64,000 bases of DNA from Alteribacillus iranensis (GCF_900113025.1 NZ_FONT01000002.1:211460-275459), one strand, 5' to 3'; positions 1-9,084 are shown, counted from the stretch's first letter. A program made the numbers and translations. The notes: generated by a model from the letters alone, not told the origin.

Positions 1-190
1 CGAGGACTGGAAAACCAGCGTCTTTGCTCCCGAAAGCAAGACTAAGAACTCCTGCCCCAATACTTGAACCAGCAATAATGGCTACCCCATCCCAAAAGCT
101 GATGTTCTCCACTTTTAATGCTGATTCTTCAAAACCGTTTTCTGGATTTATTTGCTGCTCACCGACATTTTTCTCATTGACTGCACCCAT
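1..190 (-). CDS. Amino acid permease, N-terminal part (runs off window)
   Basis: The start of an integral membrane amino acid permease; the rest lies beyond the left edge. Translation from ATG at 190 gives a polar N-terminus of about 30 residues, then a first membrane helix containing IIAGSSIGAGVLSLAF. That glycine-rich pattern is typical of the first helix of aromatic/hydroxy amino acid permeases (Mtr/TyrP/SdaC-like) and related APC transporters. A good ribosome binding site (GAGAGGGG) stands 7 bases before the ATG. A consensus sigma-54 promoter lies just upstream, and the adjacent divergent-side gene is a sigma-54 activator, so the permease is probably induced by that regulator. The substrate cannot be fixed from 63 residues. 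Confidence 0.7.
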   Translation of the reverse strand, partial: MGAVNEKNVGEQQINPENGFEESALKVENISFWDGVAIIAGSSIGAGVLSLAFGSKDAGFPVL

Positions 191-231
191 ATCATAACCC
201 CTCTCATGTTTGTCTGTTCCTCTTTAATAAT

Positions 232-247
232 TGCAAATACCGTGCCA
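232..247 (-). promoter_or_regulatory. Sigma-54 (SigL) promoter of the permease gene
   Basis: On the minus strand the sequence reads TGGCACGGTATTTGCA, a full match to the -24/-12 consensus TGGCACG-N4-TTGCA. The predicted transcription start is near 221, about 30 bases upstream of the permease ATG at 190. The sigma-54 activator gene at 391-2148 is immediately upstream, the usual arrangement for such a regulon. Confidence 0.85.
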
Positions 248-390
248 GTTGTTATTATTTTTACAATTATCCGCTATGAAAGGGTTTACAGCAAGTCAGA
301 CGATCAGAAGAATCAATTAAATAAGGAATAAAAAATGACATTAAGGACCTTAAAGTTCCGATTTTATTTTAACAAAGGAACATAAAGTGC
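248..390. promoter_or_regulatory. Likely upstream activating region / end of the regulator transcript
   Basis: This 140-base stretch lies between the sigma-54 promoter and the regulator stop codon. It holds the palindrome TTAAGGACCTTAA at 341-353 and a spaced inverted repeat GTTCC/GGAAC at 355-381. Either could be the enhancer site for the activator or a weak terminator for its gene; nothing decides between them. Confidence 0.35.
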
Positions 391-2148
391 CTAATTTAAA
401 AATTCTTCTACTGACGATATTAGTGGTTTCAAGTCGTACCCTTTTTTCTTCCATTGCTGGGTGACTTGAAGATATCCTTTTTTCTTTAAGGAGGTGATCA
501 ACTTTCTCACTTGACGTGTGCCGCACCGCAGATATTGAGAAAGCTCCCCCTCGGTCACATAAAACGTCCAGCCGTCAGATTCACAAGTGAACAGGACGCT
601 GATCAAGCCCCATTCTCCATGAGTGATTCCTAATTCTCTGTAATGACGGGCTAGTTGATTGTATATGGAAGGCGTGGCCATTCCCGCGGACACGGAAGGC
701 TCCGATTTGCTTAATGGAGGAAATTCTTCTCCTTTTTCTGTTGTCACGGTTTGTAAAAAGTCAGGCAGGTGCTTTGGTTCAATGTAATTAGTCTCAGCCA
801 TTACCATCGTTCTCTCCACGATATTTTGCAATTCCCTGATGTTCCCCGGCCAACCGTAATGGTAAAACCGATTATTGCTTTCCGGCGAAAACACTTTCGA
901 ACTATTAAATTTTCGATTAAATACATCCGTGAAATGAAGCACGAGCTGCAACAGATCTTCTAAACGATCGCGTAACGGAGGAATAAAGATAGGGACAACA
1001 TTTAGACGGTAAAAGAGGTCTTTTCGAAAATTCCCTTCCTTGATCTCCGCTTCCAAATTACGATTCGTTGCCGCTATGACGCGAACGTCAATCGAGATCG
1101 GCGACGTACTTCCAATACGTATCACTTCTTGTTCCTGAAGCACTCGTAACAATTTCACTTGAAGCGCAGCAGGCATCTCCCCAATTTCGTCCAGAAAAAT
1201 CGTGCCCCCATCCGCGGCTTCAAATAATCCTTGTTTTCCTTCACCGGACGCCCCCGTGAACGCCCCTCTCACGTAACCGAACAGCTCGGATTCCAATAAG
1301 TTTTCCGGTATGGATCCACAATTTATTTTCACGAAGGGCTGTTCCACGCGCTCACTCCATTTGTGAATATACTCTGCAATGACCTCTTTTCCGACCCCTG
1401 ATTCACCTGTAATCAAAACGGTCGAATCAACCGGGGCAATTTTAAACACCGTCCACATGACAGTATTCATCACTTCACTGTTAAAAACAAAAGAAGGCAT
1501 CGTCTTATCATATAGTAATTCATTCAAACGTTTGTTTTTCACTTTTTCATCAGACAGCTTTTTCTTCAATGAGTGAACCTCTGTAATATCTTCAGAAATA
1601 CTTACGATACGTTTGATCGCTTCATCCTCGTCTTTAATGGGAATTCCAGTAACCATCAATGTCCTTCCATTCTTCGTCTCCTGGACAATTTGAACCTGCT
1701 CGCCTTGTTCCATCACAAGTCTCGTAGAAGAAGGGTTGATGATTCCTTCCTCTTCGACTTTTAATACACCTTTTTCAATAAAGTCTTCCCCTTCTGCAAA
1801 GAAGAGATCTTTCCATGAATCACTCACCCGTAACGCTCTTCCGCTTTTGTCGGAAACAAAAATAACTTCGCGGCATGTTTCTAAAATGGTTTGTAGATCT
1901 AATTCCATGTCTTGAAAGGCCTTGCTCTGTTGTAACAGTGGCATAGCTCTTTCTTCCAACAGAGAAATCTGAACCAAGTAAACCTTATTGTCGGACTGAA
2001 ACGAAGCAGACTGTGTGATATGAGATCCATCGTTTCGGATGGGGTGGTGAATATCATTTGTATTGTCATCGATTTCATCAATTTTCATTTCGATGCCAAG
2101 GCTCTCCAAAGCTTTCCGTACTATCGAAACATCGAACTGACTCTCCAT
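391..2148 (-). CDS. Sigma-54-dependent transcriptional activator with non-Fis C-terminus
   Basis: A 585-residue enhancer-binding activator of sigma-54 RNA polymerase. A PAS-like sensor occupies about residues 80-190 and an AAA+ domain about 215-460. Walker A is GESGVGKE (248-255), the sigma-54 contact loop GAFTGA is at 295-300 and Walker B GGTIFLDE at 314-321, so ATPase and sigma contact should work. Family members usually end in a Fis-type helix-turn-helix. Here residues 490-585 instead resemble a winged helix of the kind seen in replication or DnaD-like proteins (GELSQYLRCGTRQVRKLITS). Its nearest target is the sigma-54 promoter at 232-247 controlling the permease, so an amino acid or related compound is the likely effector. 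The start at 2148 is a normal ATG. Confidence 0.9.
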   Translation of the reverse strand: MESQFDVSIVRKALESLGIEMKIDEIDDNTNDIHHPIRNDGSHITQSASFQSDNKVYLVQISLLEERAMPLLQQSKAFQDMELDLQTILETCREVIFVSDKSGRALRVSDSWKDLFFAEGEDFIEKGVLKVEEEGIINPSSTRLVMEQGEQVQIVQETKNGRTLMVTGIPIKDEDEAIKRIVSISEDITEVHSLKKKLSDEKVKNKRLNELLYDKTMPSFVFNSEVMNTVMWTVFKIAPVDSTVLITGESGVGKEVIAEYIHKWSERVEQPFVKINCGSIPENLLESELFGYVRGAFTGASGEGKQGLFEAADGGTIFLDEIGEMPAALQVKLLRVLQEQEVIRIGSTSPISIDVRVIAATNRNLEAEIKEGNFRKDLFYRLNVVPIFIPPLRDRLEDLLQLVLHFTDVFNRKFNSSKVFSPESNNRFYHYGWPGNIRELQNIVERTMVMAETNYIEPKHLPDFLQTVTTEKGEEFPPLSKSEPSVSAGMATPSIYNQLARHYRELGITHGEWGLISVLFTCESDGWTFYVTEGELSQYLRCGTRQVRKLITSLKKKGYLQVTQQWKKKGYDLKPLISSVEEFLN

Positions 2149-2392
2149 GTACTTTCAACCCCACTCTTCATTAGCTAATTATCTTATCTGTAATATACTA
2201 CGTTTACATGATGACATGTACCCATACGTTTAGACCCTAGAGTAAGTGCGGCATGGGAACACTCTCATATACATCCAATAATAAATGAAGGCTGTCCCCT
2301 TTTGGACACCCTTCTACTTTACTTTATATTCATTCCTGTTTTTCTACTTTGCAGTGCTCTCTCATCCAATAAAAGAAATATAACAACAGTAC
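2149..2392. terminator. Intergenic stretch with terminator hairpin at 2286-2313
   Basis: This gap holds no convincing gene. At 2286-2313 a hairpin with stem GAAGGGTGTCC/GGACAGCCTTC and an A/T-rich flank lies downstream of the enoyl-CoA hydratase at 2393 and probably ends its transcript. A second hairpin of the same stem family is at 3266-3296. The remainder is presumably the promoter of the sigma-54 activator; no box was firmly recognised. Confidence 0.5.
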
Positions 2393-3166
2393 TTATTTCT
2401 TCTTCTTTACCGTCTCCACATATTGAGAAAATCGCTCTTGGAAATTTCCTTGCAGCACTGATTCTTTTGCTAAAGCGATCGGATCTCCAGCGTGAACCTC
2501 TTCCTCGTAGGAGCATATTTTCACCAGCTCCCTCCTCGTGTAATCCGTCATATGTAACATCGCTTGCGCTCGAGTGACTGCTGTGTTGAAGCTATCGTCC
2601 TCTTCACTGATTTCATGAAGGAGCCCGTGATGTAATGATTGTTCGGTATCCATCAGTTGATTTGTTAAGACGAGGTGCCTTGCTTTGGAAGGGCCTATTT
2701 CATTGACCAATCGGTGCGTACCTAAAATGACACCAAATTGAGGGCCTGGGAACTTTATTTTTGTTTTTGAATTTCCAATTCGGTAATCACAGGCTATGGC
2801 AAGGTCAGCCCCCGCGCCAAAAGCAATTCCGTTGATCGCAGCTATGGTTAATTGCGGAAGCTTTGTTATGGTATCGAGGACGGTTGCTAACTTTTCAAAA
2901 AAACGAGCCGCCTCTTCATTGCTTTTCGTCTGAATTTCTTTTACATCCCCTCCTGCACAAAAAGCTTTTTCTAACGTGCTGTGGAGAATAAGAATCGACA
3001 ATTTTTCATTGGATGCTACTTTTCCAAGCGTTTGATGCAATGCGTCAAGTAAATCTTCATTCACCGCATTTAAATTTTCCGGACGGTGAAGGGTCAAGCA
3101 GCCTATTTTTCCATTCTCGTATTCTTTGTAAAGGACTGGTTTCTCTTTCGTTTCATCGTGTACCAA
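2393..3166 (-). CDS. Enoyl-CoA hydratase/isomerase family protein
   Basis: A 257-residue crotonase-fold protein. Such enzymes hydrate, isomerise or hydrolyse acyl-CoA thioesters, using two peptide NH groups to bind the thioester oxyanion. The oxyanion-hole segments are visible as AFCAGGDVKEI (near residue 70) and NGIAFGAGADLAIACD (near 115). The second active-site glutamate pair of classical hydratases is not clearly present (FPGPQFGVILG in its place), so the exact reaction is open. It stands alone between two terminators, on the same strand as the larger acyl-CoA operon upstream. Confidence 0.85.
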   Translation of the reverse strand: MVHDETKEKPVLYKEYENGKIGCLTLHRPENLNAVNEDLLDALHQTLGKVASNEKLSILILHSTLEKAFCAGGDVKEIQTKSNEEAARFFEKLATVLDTITKLPQLTIAAINGIAFGAGADLAIACDYRIGNSKTKIKFPGPQFGVILGTHRLVNEIGPSKARHLVLTNQLMDTEQSLHHGLLHEISEEDDSFNTAVTRAQAMLHMTDYTRRELVKICSYEEEVHAGDPIALAKESVLQGNFQERFSQYVETVKKKK

Positions 3167-3265
3167 CTTTAAGACTTCCTTTCTCTTACGTCATCCTAAT
3201 CTTTCTATTCTCTCTTTCATTTCAAGAACGAAGACAAAAAAACCTGCTGCAAAGACATAGAAAAA

Positions 3266-3296
3266 GAAGGCTGTCCCACCACACAGGACAACCTTC
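3266..3296 (-). terminator. Rho-independent terminator of the SLH protein gene
   Basis: On the minus strand an 11-base stem GAAGGTTGTCC/GGGACAGCCTTC with a short loop is followed by TTTTTC. It lies 13 bases beyond the stop of the SLH-domain gene. Confidence 0.8.
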
Positions 3297-3308
3297 ATGA
3301 TTTTTTCG

Positions 3309-4640
3309 TTATTCTACAATCACTGTAATTTCTTTCGCTTCTTCCCAATCATAGGCATTAGGGATGATATTAATATATCCTGAGCCTGTTTTTGTAGCAT
3401 ACATCGTATATTGGTCTTCGAATTCAAACAGGGAACCATCCACTAGAACTCTTTCTGTTGTATCGTCGAGGAAAGTGGGCTCAAGTGTAATCCGCTGCCC
3501 TTTTTCCACGACAATTGGATCCGTATCTGGCGTCACATTGACTACTTTGCCATTTTTTAATCCATATTCTATGACAAAGGCTGGCGTTGCTTCCTCTTCT
3601 GCTTCTGCTTGTTCTTCACCAGCCAAACGCAGATCGTCATTCAACAGTCTTGATAGAATAATAGAAAATTGGGCCCGTGTTAATGGTTCATTCGGGTTAA
3701 AGCGAGTGTTGTTATCATAACCGGATATGATACCAAGGTTATATAACTGGTTAATTTCTCCTTGGCCCGTTGTATTTTCGGTGACATCACGGAAAGGTCC
3801 AGAGGCATCTGTTCCGAGAGAAAAAGCTTTCCCGAGAATCGCAGACATTTGGGCTCTTGTGATGGAGTTGTTCGGGCGGAATGTGCCATCCGGATAACCA
3901 TTCAACACGTCGTTGGAACTAGCGTAGGCGATTGCATCGGCAGCATAATAATCGCTATCTACATCCGAGAAATCCGTTGCGGAAGAAGAAAGATCCCAGT
4001 CAAGGGCACGAGCGATCATGATTACTGCTTGCGCGCGCTTCAAGGAATCGTTGGGACGGAAAGTTCCATCGGGGTAACCGCCAATAATTCCTTCATCGGT
4101 AAGGTAAGAAATCTCGTCGTAGGCAAAATAATCATTTTCCACGTCAGCAAACAGTTTGTTGCCGTAAGTGACGGCGTCATTCACATTTTTCACCCGAAGA
4201 CCGCTGCTCGTTTCGACAAGAGTCACTGTGCGAGTGCCAGCGGGACGAATCATCGGTCCATCACGGAACGGGAAATATTCTGAAACGATAATTTCATTGT
4301 CGGTATACTCCACATCCGTGCTGCTGTTGTAGCTAAATTCAGGAATAAAACCGATGAGAGCATCCGTCGGAATTATTTCCCATTGGCCAAACTGTTTCCA
4401 ATACATCTCCTCAATAAAGAAATCCGTATACTCTCTTAAAAAATGTGAGGAAAACTCGTCCTGCAGCTCACGCTTTGTCTCAAACGGGCCTGGTGTATTC
4501 CATTGTTTATCGCTTGCTTCTTGTAAGAAGTCAAACACTTCTGCTCTTGAATAATCTGTTGTCTCTGCCGCTGCCTGACCAACCGCGGTGAAAGCTACCG
4601 CTAGCACCAGCAAGAGCGATACACATAGTCTTCTCATCAT
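3309..4640 (-). CDS. S-layer homology (SLH) domain cell-surface protein
   Basis: A secreted 443-residue surface protein. It begins with a Sec signal peptide (hydrophobic LCVSLLLVLAVAFTAV, cleavage near AAA-E at 25-26). A unique N-terminal region to about residue 155 is followed by three SLH repeats at roughly 165-330, each carrying the ITRAQ/GYPDGTFRPN hallmark. SLH triplets anchor proteins non-covalently to pyruvylated secondary cell-wall polymer. The C-terminal 100 residues, after an acidic EEQAEAEEEA linker, look like a beta-rich domain. Function beyond wall attachment is not evident. The ATG has a strong AAGGGGGAT ribosome site. It is flanked by its own terminator and by a long upstream gap, so it is monocistronic. 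Confidence 0.9.
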   Translation of the reverse strand: MMRRLCVSLLLVLAVAFTAVGQAAAETTDYSRAEVFDFLQEASDKQWNTPGPFETKRELQDEFSSHFLREYTDFFIEEMYWKQFGQWEIIPTDALIGFIPEFSYNSSTDVEYTDNEIIVSEYFPFRDGPMIRPAGTRTVTLVETSSGLRVKNVNDAVTYGNKLFADVENDYFAYDEISYLTDEGIIGGYPDGTFRPNDSLKRAQAVIMIARALDWDLSSSATDFSDVDSDYYAADAIAYASSNDVLNGYPDGTFRPNNSITRAQMSAILGKAFSLGTDASGPFRDVTENTTGQGEINQLYNLGIISGYDNNTRFNPNEPLTRAQFSIILSRLLNDDLRLAGEEQAEAEEEATPAFVIEYGLKNGKVVNVTPDTDPIVVEKGQRITLEPTFLDDTTERVLVDGSLFEFEDQYTMYATKTGSGYINIIPNAYDWEEAKEITVIVE

Positions 4641-4835
4641 AATCCCCCTTATTATATCAATTCTTATGTACAGCTTCTTCTAGCCCCATCGAAGATCCTA
4701 TCCCCAACAAAAATATTAGCACTATTTTCCTACACTCTCAACAATTTCTTACTCAAATACTAGAGCTAATTTTTAATAGAGTTTTCCTGCTAAGATTTAG
4801 ACACTACCAATCGCCTGGCATATGTCTAGCACAAA

Positions 4836-4879
4836 AAATCCCAGAAAAACTGCGCTATAACGCAATTTTTCTAGGATTT
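4836..4879 (-). terminator. Strong rho-independent terminator after the YhfP-type reductase
   Basis: A near-perfect 18-19 bp stem (AAATCC, AGAAAAA and TTGCG blocks) with a six-base loop, followed on the minus strand by TTTTTT. It lies 50 bases past the stop at 4929. The upstream part of the 4641-4928 gap is AT-rich and shows nothing else. Confidence 0.85.
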
Positions 4880-4928
4880 ATCTCCCTAATATATCTAAAA
4901 TCAAAGTACTATAAACACCGTGTTTCTA

Positions 4929-5921
4929 TTAGATGCTCACTATCTTCCTTCCTCTTACTTTCCCTTCTAAAATACTAGAAAGAGTGTCTGGTAATTCGTT
5001 CAAGGTAATTTCGTCACCGATGTCATGGAGATGCTGTTCGATTTTAAGGTCACTGGCTAGGCGTTTCCATACGCTCTGTCGCCGGTCCATCGGACAATTC
5101 ACAGAATCGATCCCGACCAAGTTGACTCCTCTCAATATAAATGGAAAGACAGTCGTCGGTACCTTGGTTCCTGCTGTTAACCCGCTGACTGCGACGGAAC
5201 CCCCGTACTTCATTGTGCTTAATATATAAGCGAGGGGTTCTCCTCCTACTGGATCTACAGCACCTGCCCAGCGCTGTTTATCGAGTGGTCTGATCTTTTC
5301 CGGCTTTAATTCATCCCGCGACATAACTTCAGAAGCGCCAATTCTTTTCAAGTAATCGACTTCCGATTCCGAGCCTGTGCTGGCCACCACTTCATATCCT
5401 AGTTTTGCGAGCATGGCAACAGCCATACTTCCTACTCCGCCTGTCGCTCCTGTAACTAGCACCGGACCACTATCCGGGGTAATCCCTTCTTCTTCCAAGC
5501 GCAACACAGAAAGGGCTGCCGTGAATCCGGCTGTCCCGAAAATCATCGATTCCTTCTGCGTAAGCCCTTCAGGTAACGGAACAATCCATTCTGCTGGTAC
5601 ACGGGCATACTCGCTGTATCCCCCGTGCTGGGAAACGCCTAACCCATAACTGGTTACTATCACTTCATCCCCGGAAGAAAACTGCGAGCTGCCAGGATCT
5701 TCTATCGTACCCGCCAAATCGATTCCGGGTACAATGGGATAAGTAGAGACGATATTTCCGTTCGGTATGCTCGCTAATCCATCTTTAAAATTGACGCTGG
5801 AATAACGAACTTTAATAAGTACTTCCCCCTCTGGAAGATCATCAGCTGTTAATTTCTGCAGGTTCACCGAAACATCCTTCTCCCCATTCTTATCAACTAC
5901 CAATGCCTGAAATGTTTTCAT
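4929..5921 (-). CDS. AcuI/YhdH/YhfP-type quinone or acryloyl-CoA reductase
   Basis: A 330-residue zinc-free medium-chain dehydrogenase/reductase. The N-terminal GroES-like part has YSSVNFKDGLA (about 41-51) and PGIDLAGTI (about 69-77). The Rossmann part has TGATGGVGSMAVAMLAKLGY (about 158-177), the NADP-binding motif. The subfamily includes E. coli AcuI/YhdH, which reduces acryloyl-CoA to propionyl-CoA with NADPH, and B. subtilis YhfP. It follows an operon of hydratases and an acyl-CoA synthetase, but a hairpin at 6016-6056 separates it, so it may be only partly co-transcribed. Acryloyl-CoA or another short enoyl-CoA is a plausible substrate by context; this is inference. Confidence 0.85.
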   Translation of the reverse strand: MKTFQALVVDKNGEKDVSVNLQKLTADDLPEGEVLIKVRYSSVNFKDGLASIPNGNIVSTYPIVPGIDLAGTIEDPGSSQFSSGDEVIVTSYGLGVSQHGGYSEYARVPAEWIVPLPEGLTQKESMIFGTAGFTAALSVLRLEEEGITPDSGPVLVTGATGGVGSMAVAMLAKLGYEVVASTGSESEVDYLKRIGASEVMSRDELKPEKIRPLDKQRWAGAVDPVGGEPLAYILSTMKYGGSVAVSGLTAGTKVPTTVFPFILRGVNLVGIDSVNCPMDRRQSVWKRLASDLKIEQHLHDIGDEITLNELPDTLSSILEGKVRGRKIVSI

Positions 5922-6015
5922 ATTCAGTACCTCCTCTTCCTTTATTTTTTAATAGGTAAGAATTCGGATAATTTCCCATAGATCTTTACCCTTCTTCTTT
6001 CTATTGTAACCTGTG

Positions 6016-6062
6016 ACAGACAAGGCTGTCTCAAAGTGGCTATGCCCTTTTGAAACAGCCTT
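6016..6062 (-). terminator. Hairpin between acyl-CoA synthetase and reductase genes
   Basis: Long inverted repeat AAGGCTGTTTCAAA / TTTGAGACAGCCTT lying just past the stop at 6071. The stem is of the same AAGGCTGTC family as the terminators near 2286 and 3266. No long U tract follows, so it may be a partial terminator or an mRNA end. Confidence 0.6.
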
Positions 6063-6070
6063 ACTCATAG

Positions 6071-8224
6071 CTAAACTTTTATATTATCAGCCGCTTTTTC
6101 TTTTAAGACAACGAGTCCGTCTACTGCTCGGCAGCCTTTGTTTTCAGGCAGAACAAGCAAAGGATTGATGTCAATTTCTTCTATTTGATCACTATAGTCA
6201 AGTGCCAACTGAGATATCTTGACCAGTGTGTCCGCTAAAGCTTCCACGTCTCCTTTTGGCCGTCCACGATACCCTGAGAGCATCTTATTTAATTTCGTTT
6301 CCTGAATCATCGTAAGCGCATCTTCACGATCGATTGGAGCAATCCGTGTTGCATAATCTTGAAGCAATTCTACAAGCACCCCACCTGTTCCGATGACTAA
6401 GGCTGGACCGAAAAGGGGATCATTTTTCACTCCAATCAGGGCTTCCACCCCATCTTGGACCATTTCCTCTACTGCTACACCGCTGATGGCAGCATTCGGA
6501 TGTTTCGCTTGAACAGAGGTCATGATGGCTTCAAAGGCCTGCATCACTTCCTCGCTATTTTTTAAATTCAGCTTGACTCCCCCAGCGTCTGACTTGTGAG
6601 GAACATCGGATGATTCTACTTTCATGACCACAGGATAGCCAATCGCATTTGCATAATCCACTGCCTCTCTTCCAGAAGTGGCTAGCTGTTTCTCTGCGAT
6701 AGGTACGCCATATGATTTCAGAAGTTCCTGACTTTCCCTTTCTGTCAATACCCTTTTGTCAGGAAGCGGTGTGATAGTTTTTTTATTATACTCTCTGCTC
6801 TCTTTTAAGAGGTTATCCTCCCTGATGAGCTGCGAATACCAGCTCAAATTATTGATTGCAGTGAGTGCGGATCTCCCCCCAATTAATAGCGGCACACCGA
6901 TTGCACTTAACTTGCTGCAGACTGATTTGTCGGCACCGCCTGCATTTGGGGTGAAGCAGATCATCGGTTTATCATATTTTTGTGAGTTTTCTTCTAAACT
7001 CTCCACAATCACTTGAGTCGCTTTATTATGTTTTAATGAGCTTTCATTAATATCCATCTGTGACACAGCAATCATATTAACCTGGTTGTCTTCGGCTAAG
7101 ATACTGATACAGCTGGAGTATAAATCTTTATCGAGAGCGGCATTCCCTGTCGTATCAAGCGGATTCCCCATACTCCCGAATTCTGGGAGCACTTCTTTTA
7201 ACCTTGATTTCGTAGCATCTGAAAACTCAGCAAATTGAATGCCTAAATCTTCACCGATATCTGCATACATGCCGGCTTCCCCGCCAGATGTTGTTGTTAT
7301 CGCTAAATTAGGCCCGTTCATGAATTTCTTATTGGAAAACAAAACAGTCGTCTCTATGAGCTCATCAATGTCATCTACTCTTATAATACCTTTCTGCTTT
7401 AGCAAAGTATCAATGACTTGGTCACTTCCTGTCATACTTCCGGTGTGCGCTACTGCAGATTCTGCTGCTTTTTCAGATTTCCCTACTTTAAATACGATGA
7501 TTGGCTTCCTGTTACGGTAAGCTGCTTCTGCCGCTTTAACAAAGCGCTCTGGATCTTTAATCCCTTCCAGAAAGCCAATGATGACATCCGTGTTAGGATC
7601 GTTGGCCAAGTATTCCAAGTAGTGACTACTGTTAACGACTGTTTCATTACCACTAGAAACGATGGAACTCAGACCCACACCTCTTTGACTCAATTCTCCC
7701 GCGATAGCGTGCATCAAGCCGCCACTTTGGAAGACCCCTCCGACGTTCCCACGCTGGAACCCATCAGGAAAGAAAAATCCATAGGAAGAAAAACGATGAG
7801 ACGCATTAATGAGACCAAGACAATTAGGGCCACAGACAGCAAAGTTGTTTTCTTCTGAGAATCTAGCTAATTCTTCTGCTTTATCCTGGCCAGCTCCTCC
7901 TCCTTCGCCGAAACCGCTCGAGATAACAACCGCACTCGATGCCCCTTTTCGCTTCGCAGCCTCTAATGTAGGAAGGACATGGTCACCAGGAATACTAATA
8001 TAGATCGATTGAATAGAACCAGGAATGTCATCCACCGTTGGATAACACGGTTTCCCATGAACACTTTCATATTTTGGATTAACGAAATAGATTTCTCCTT
8101 CATATCCAAGCTCCTGCAGGTTTCTGTATGCGAGTGTCGCTCTATTCTCTTTTGGAGAAACGCCAATGATCGCTACAGCCCGTGGCTTGAACATGGAATC
8201 TAAGTCATAATTCAAGTAACTCAC
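6071..8224 (-). CDS. Acyl-CoA synthetase (ADP-forming), fused alpha-beta
   Basis: About 717 residues. It joins CoA to a carboxylic acid at the expense of ATP, giving ADP and phosphate, or the reverse. Order: CoA-binding Rossmann domain (about 10-130), succinyl-CoA ligase-like domains (about 140-450) with the phosphohistidine motif AHTGS (His near 260), and an ATP-grasp domain (about 490-710; VMKVESSDVPHKSDAGGV, GVKNDPLFGPALVIGTGGV). I prefer the GTG at 8224 over the ATG at 8245, because GAGGAGG sits 7 bases upstream of the GTG. The gene follows an enoyl-CoA hydratase by 17 bases and is the likely activating enzyme of this operon's carboxylate substrate. The acid it uses cannot be read from the sequence. 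Confidence 0.9.
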   Translation of the reverse strand: MSYLNYDLDSMFKPRAVAIIGVSPKENRATLAYRNLQELGYEGEIYFVNPKYESVHGKPCYPTVDDIPGSIQSIYISIPGDHVLPTLEAAKRKGASSAVVISSGFGEGGGAGQDKAEELARFSEENNFAVCGPNCLGLINASHRFSSYGFFFPDGFQRGNVGGVFQSGGLMHAIAGELSQRGVGLSSIVSSGNETVVNSSHYLEYLANDPNTDVIIGFLEGIKDPERFVKAAEAAYRNRKPIIVFKVGKSEKAAESAVAHTGSMTGSDQVIDTLLKQKGIIRVDDIDELIETTVLFSNKKFMNGPNLAITTTSGGEAGMYADIGEDLGIQFAEFSDATKSRLKEVLPEFGSMGNPLDTTGNAALDKDLYSSCISILAEDNQVNMIAVSQMDINESSLKHNKATQVIVESLEENSQKYDKPMICFTPNAGGADKSVCSKLSAIGVPLLIGGRSALTAINNLSWYSQLIREDNLLKESREYNKKTITPLPDKRVLTERESQELLKSYGVPIAEKQLATSGREAVDYANAIGYPVVMKVESSDVPHKSDAGGVKLNLKNSEEVMQAFEAIMTSVQAKHPNAAISGVAVEEMVQDGVEALIGVKNDPLFGPALVIGTGGVLVELLQDYATRIAPIDREDALTMIQETKLNKMLSGYRGRPKGDVEALADTLVKISQLALDYSDQIEEIDINPLLVLPENKGCRAVDGLVVLKEKAADNIKV

Positions 8225-8241
8225 CGAGATCCCTCCTCTTC

Positions 8242-9084
8242 TCATTCAAAATCTTTGTTCGCTTCTTGCAAGAACTTTTTCAATCCTTCGGTTTTGATTG
8301 CTTGCCCGACATCGGATACTTCTCGCTCTGTATTGAGGAAGAACATAGAGATCGCGGCTTCTAAGTTGTAATCAAGCGATTCTCTTATATTCATCATTTC
8401 GTAGATTTTGTTGATAGTCGTTTTCGTGATTTTTAAAGCAGACGGTGGAATTTTTGCCATTTTCTCCGCCATAGCAAGTGATTCTTCCATAAGGTCTTCC
8501 TGTGGTACCACTCGGTTAAATACTCCAATGCGATGGCCTTCCTCCGCATCGACAGAGTCTCCGGTGTATAAGAGTTCTTTTGCTTTTCTCATACCGAGCA
8601 CCCAAGGCATCATCAAGGTAGGAGGGGCGGCACCGAAGCGGATTTCCGGCTCTCCGAATGTTACTTTATCTGACGCAATCGCTACATCTGCTGACAATAC
8701 CCAGTCAGCTGCTCCTCCTAGGGCATACCCATCGACGGCAGCAATCACTGGCATTCTTAAGTTCCACATTTTCAGGGACACCGTAAGCATATCCTCGAGG
8801 TGGTCTCTCCACACTTCAGAAGGTTCTTCCCCAATCGGAGATGGCATGTCAAACACTTCTTTTAAATCCACCCCTGCAGAAAAGTTATTGCCAGCTCCAG
8901 TGAGGATGACGGCGTGTACTTCTTTGTTCTTGTCTGCTTCATCTAATGCTGCTTTTACATCAATCGTGATTTGTTTATTAATAGAATTAATTTGTTTTGG
9001 GCGGTCCATGGTTACGATCGCTACATTCCCTTTTACCTCATAATCTACCGTTTCGTACTTTTTTGTGATTTCCATCTTCATCAA
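8242..9084 (-). CDS. Enoyl-CoA hydratase/isomerase family protein
   Basis: A 280-residue crotonase-fold enzyme. NNFSAGVDLKEVF (about 86-98) and VDGYALGGAADWVLSADVAI (about 128-147) form the oxyanion hole, and FGEPEIRFGAAPP carries the glutamate position of hydratases. The C-terminal helix SDVGQAIKTEGLKKFLQE is typical of the family. It sits between the symporter accessory gene and the ADP-forming acyl-CoA synthetase, so it probably acts on the CoA ester which that enzyme makes. Whether it hydrates, dehydrates or hydrolyses is not resolved. Confidence 0.88.
   Translation of the reverse strand: MMKMEITKKYETVDYEVKGNVAIVTMDRPKQINSINKQITIDVKAALDEADKNKEVHAVILTGAGNNFSAGVDLKEVFDMPSPIGEEPSEVWRDHLEDMLTVSLKMWNLRMPVIAAVDGYALGGAADWVLSADVAIASDKVTFGEPEIRFGAAPPTLMMPWVLGMRKAKELLYTGDSVDAEEGHRIGVFNRVVPQEDLMEESLAMAEKMAKIPPSALKITKTTINKIYEMMNIRESLDYNLEAAISMFFLNTEREVSDVGQAIKTEGLKKFLQEANKDFE

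Noticed and set aside
4815-4830. Second sigma-54 promoter (TGGCATATGTCTAGCA) on the plus strand
   Set aside because: The -12 box is imperfect and no plus-strand gene follows.
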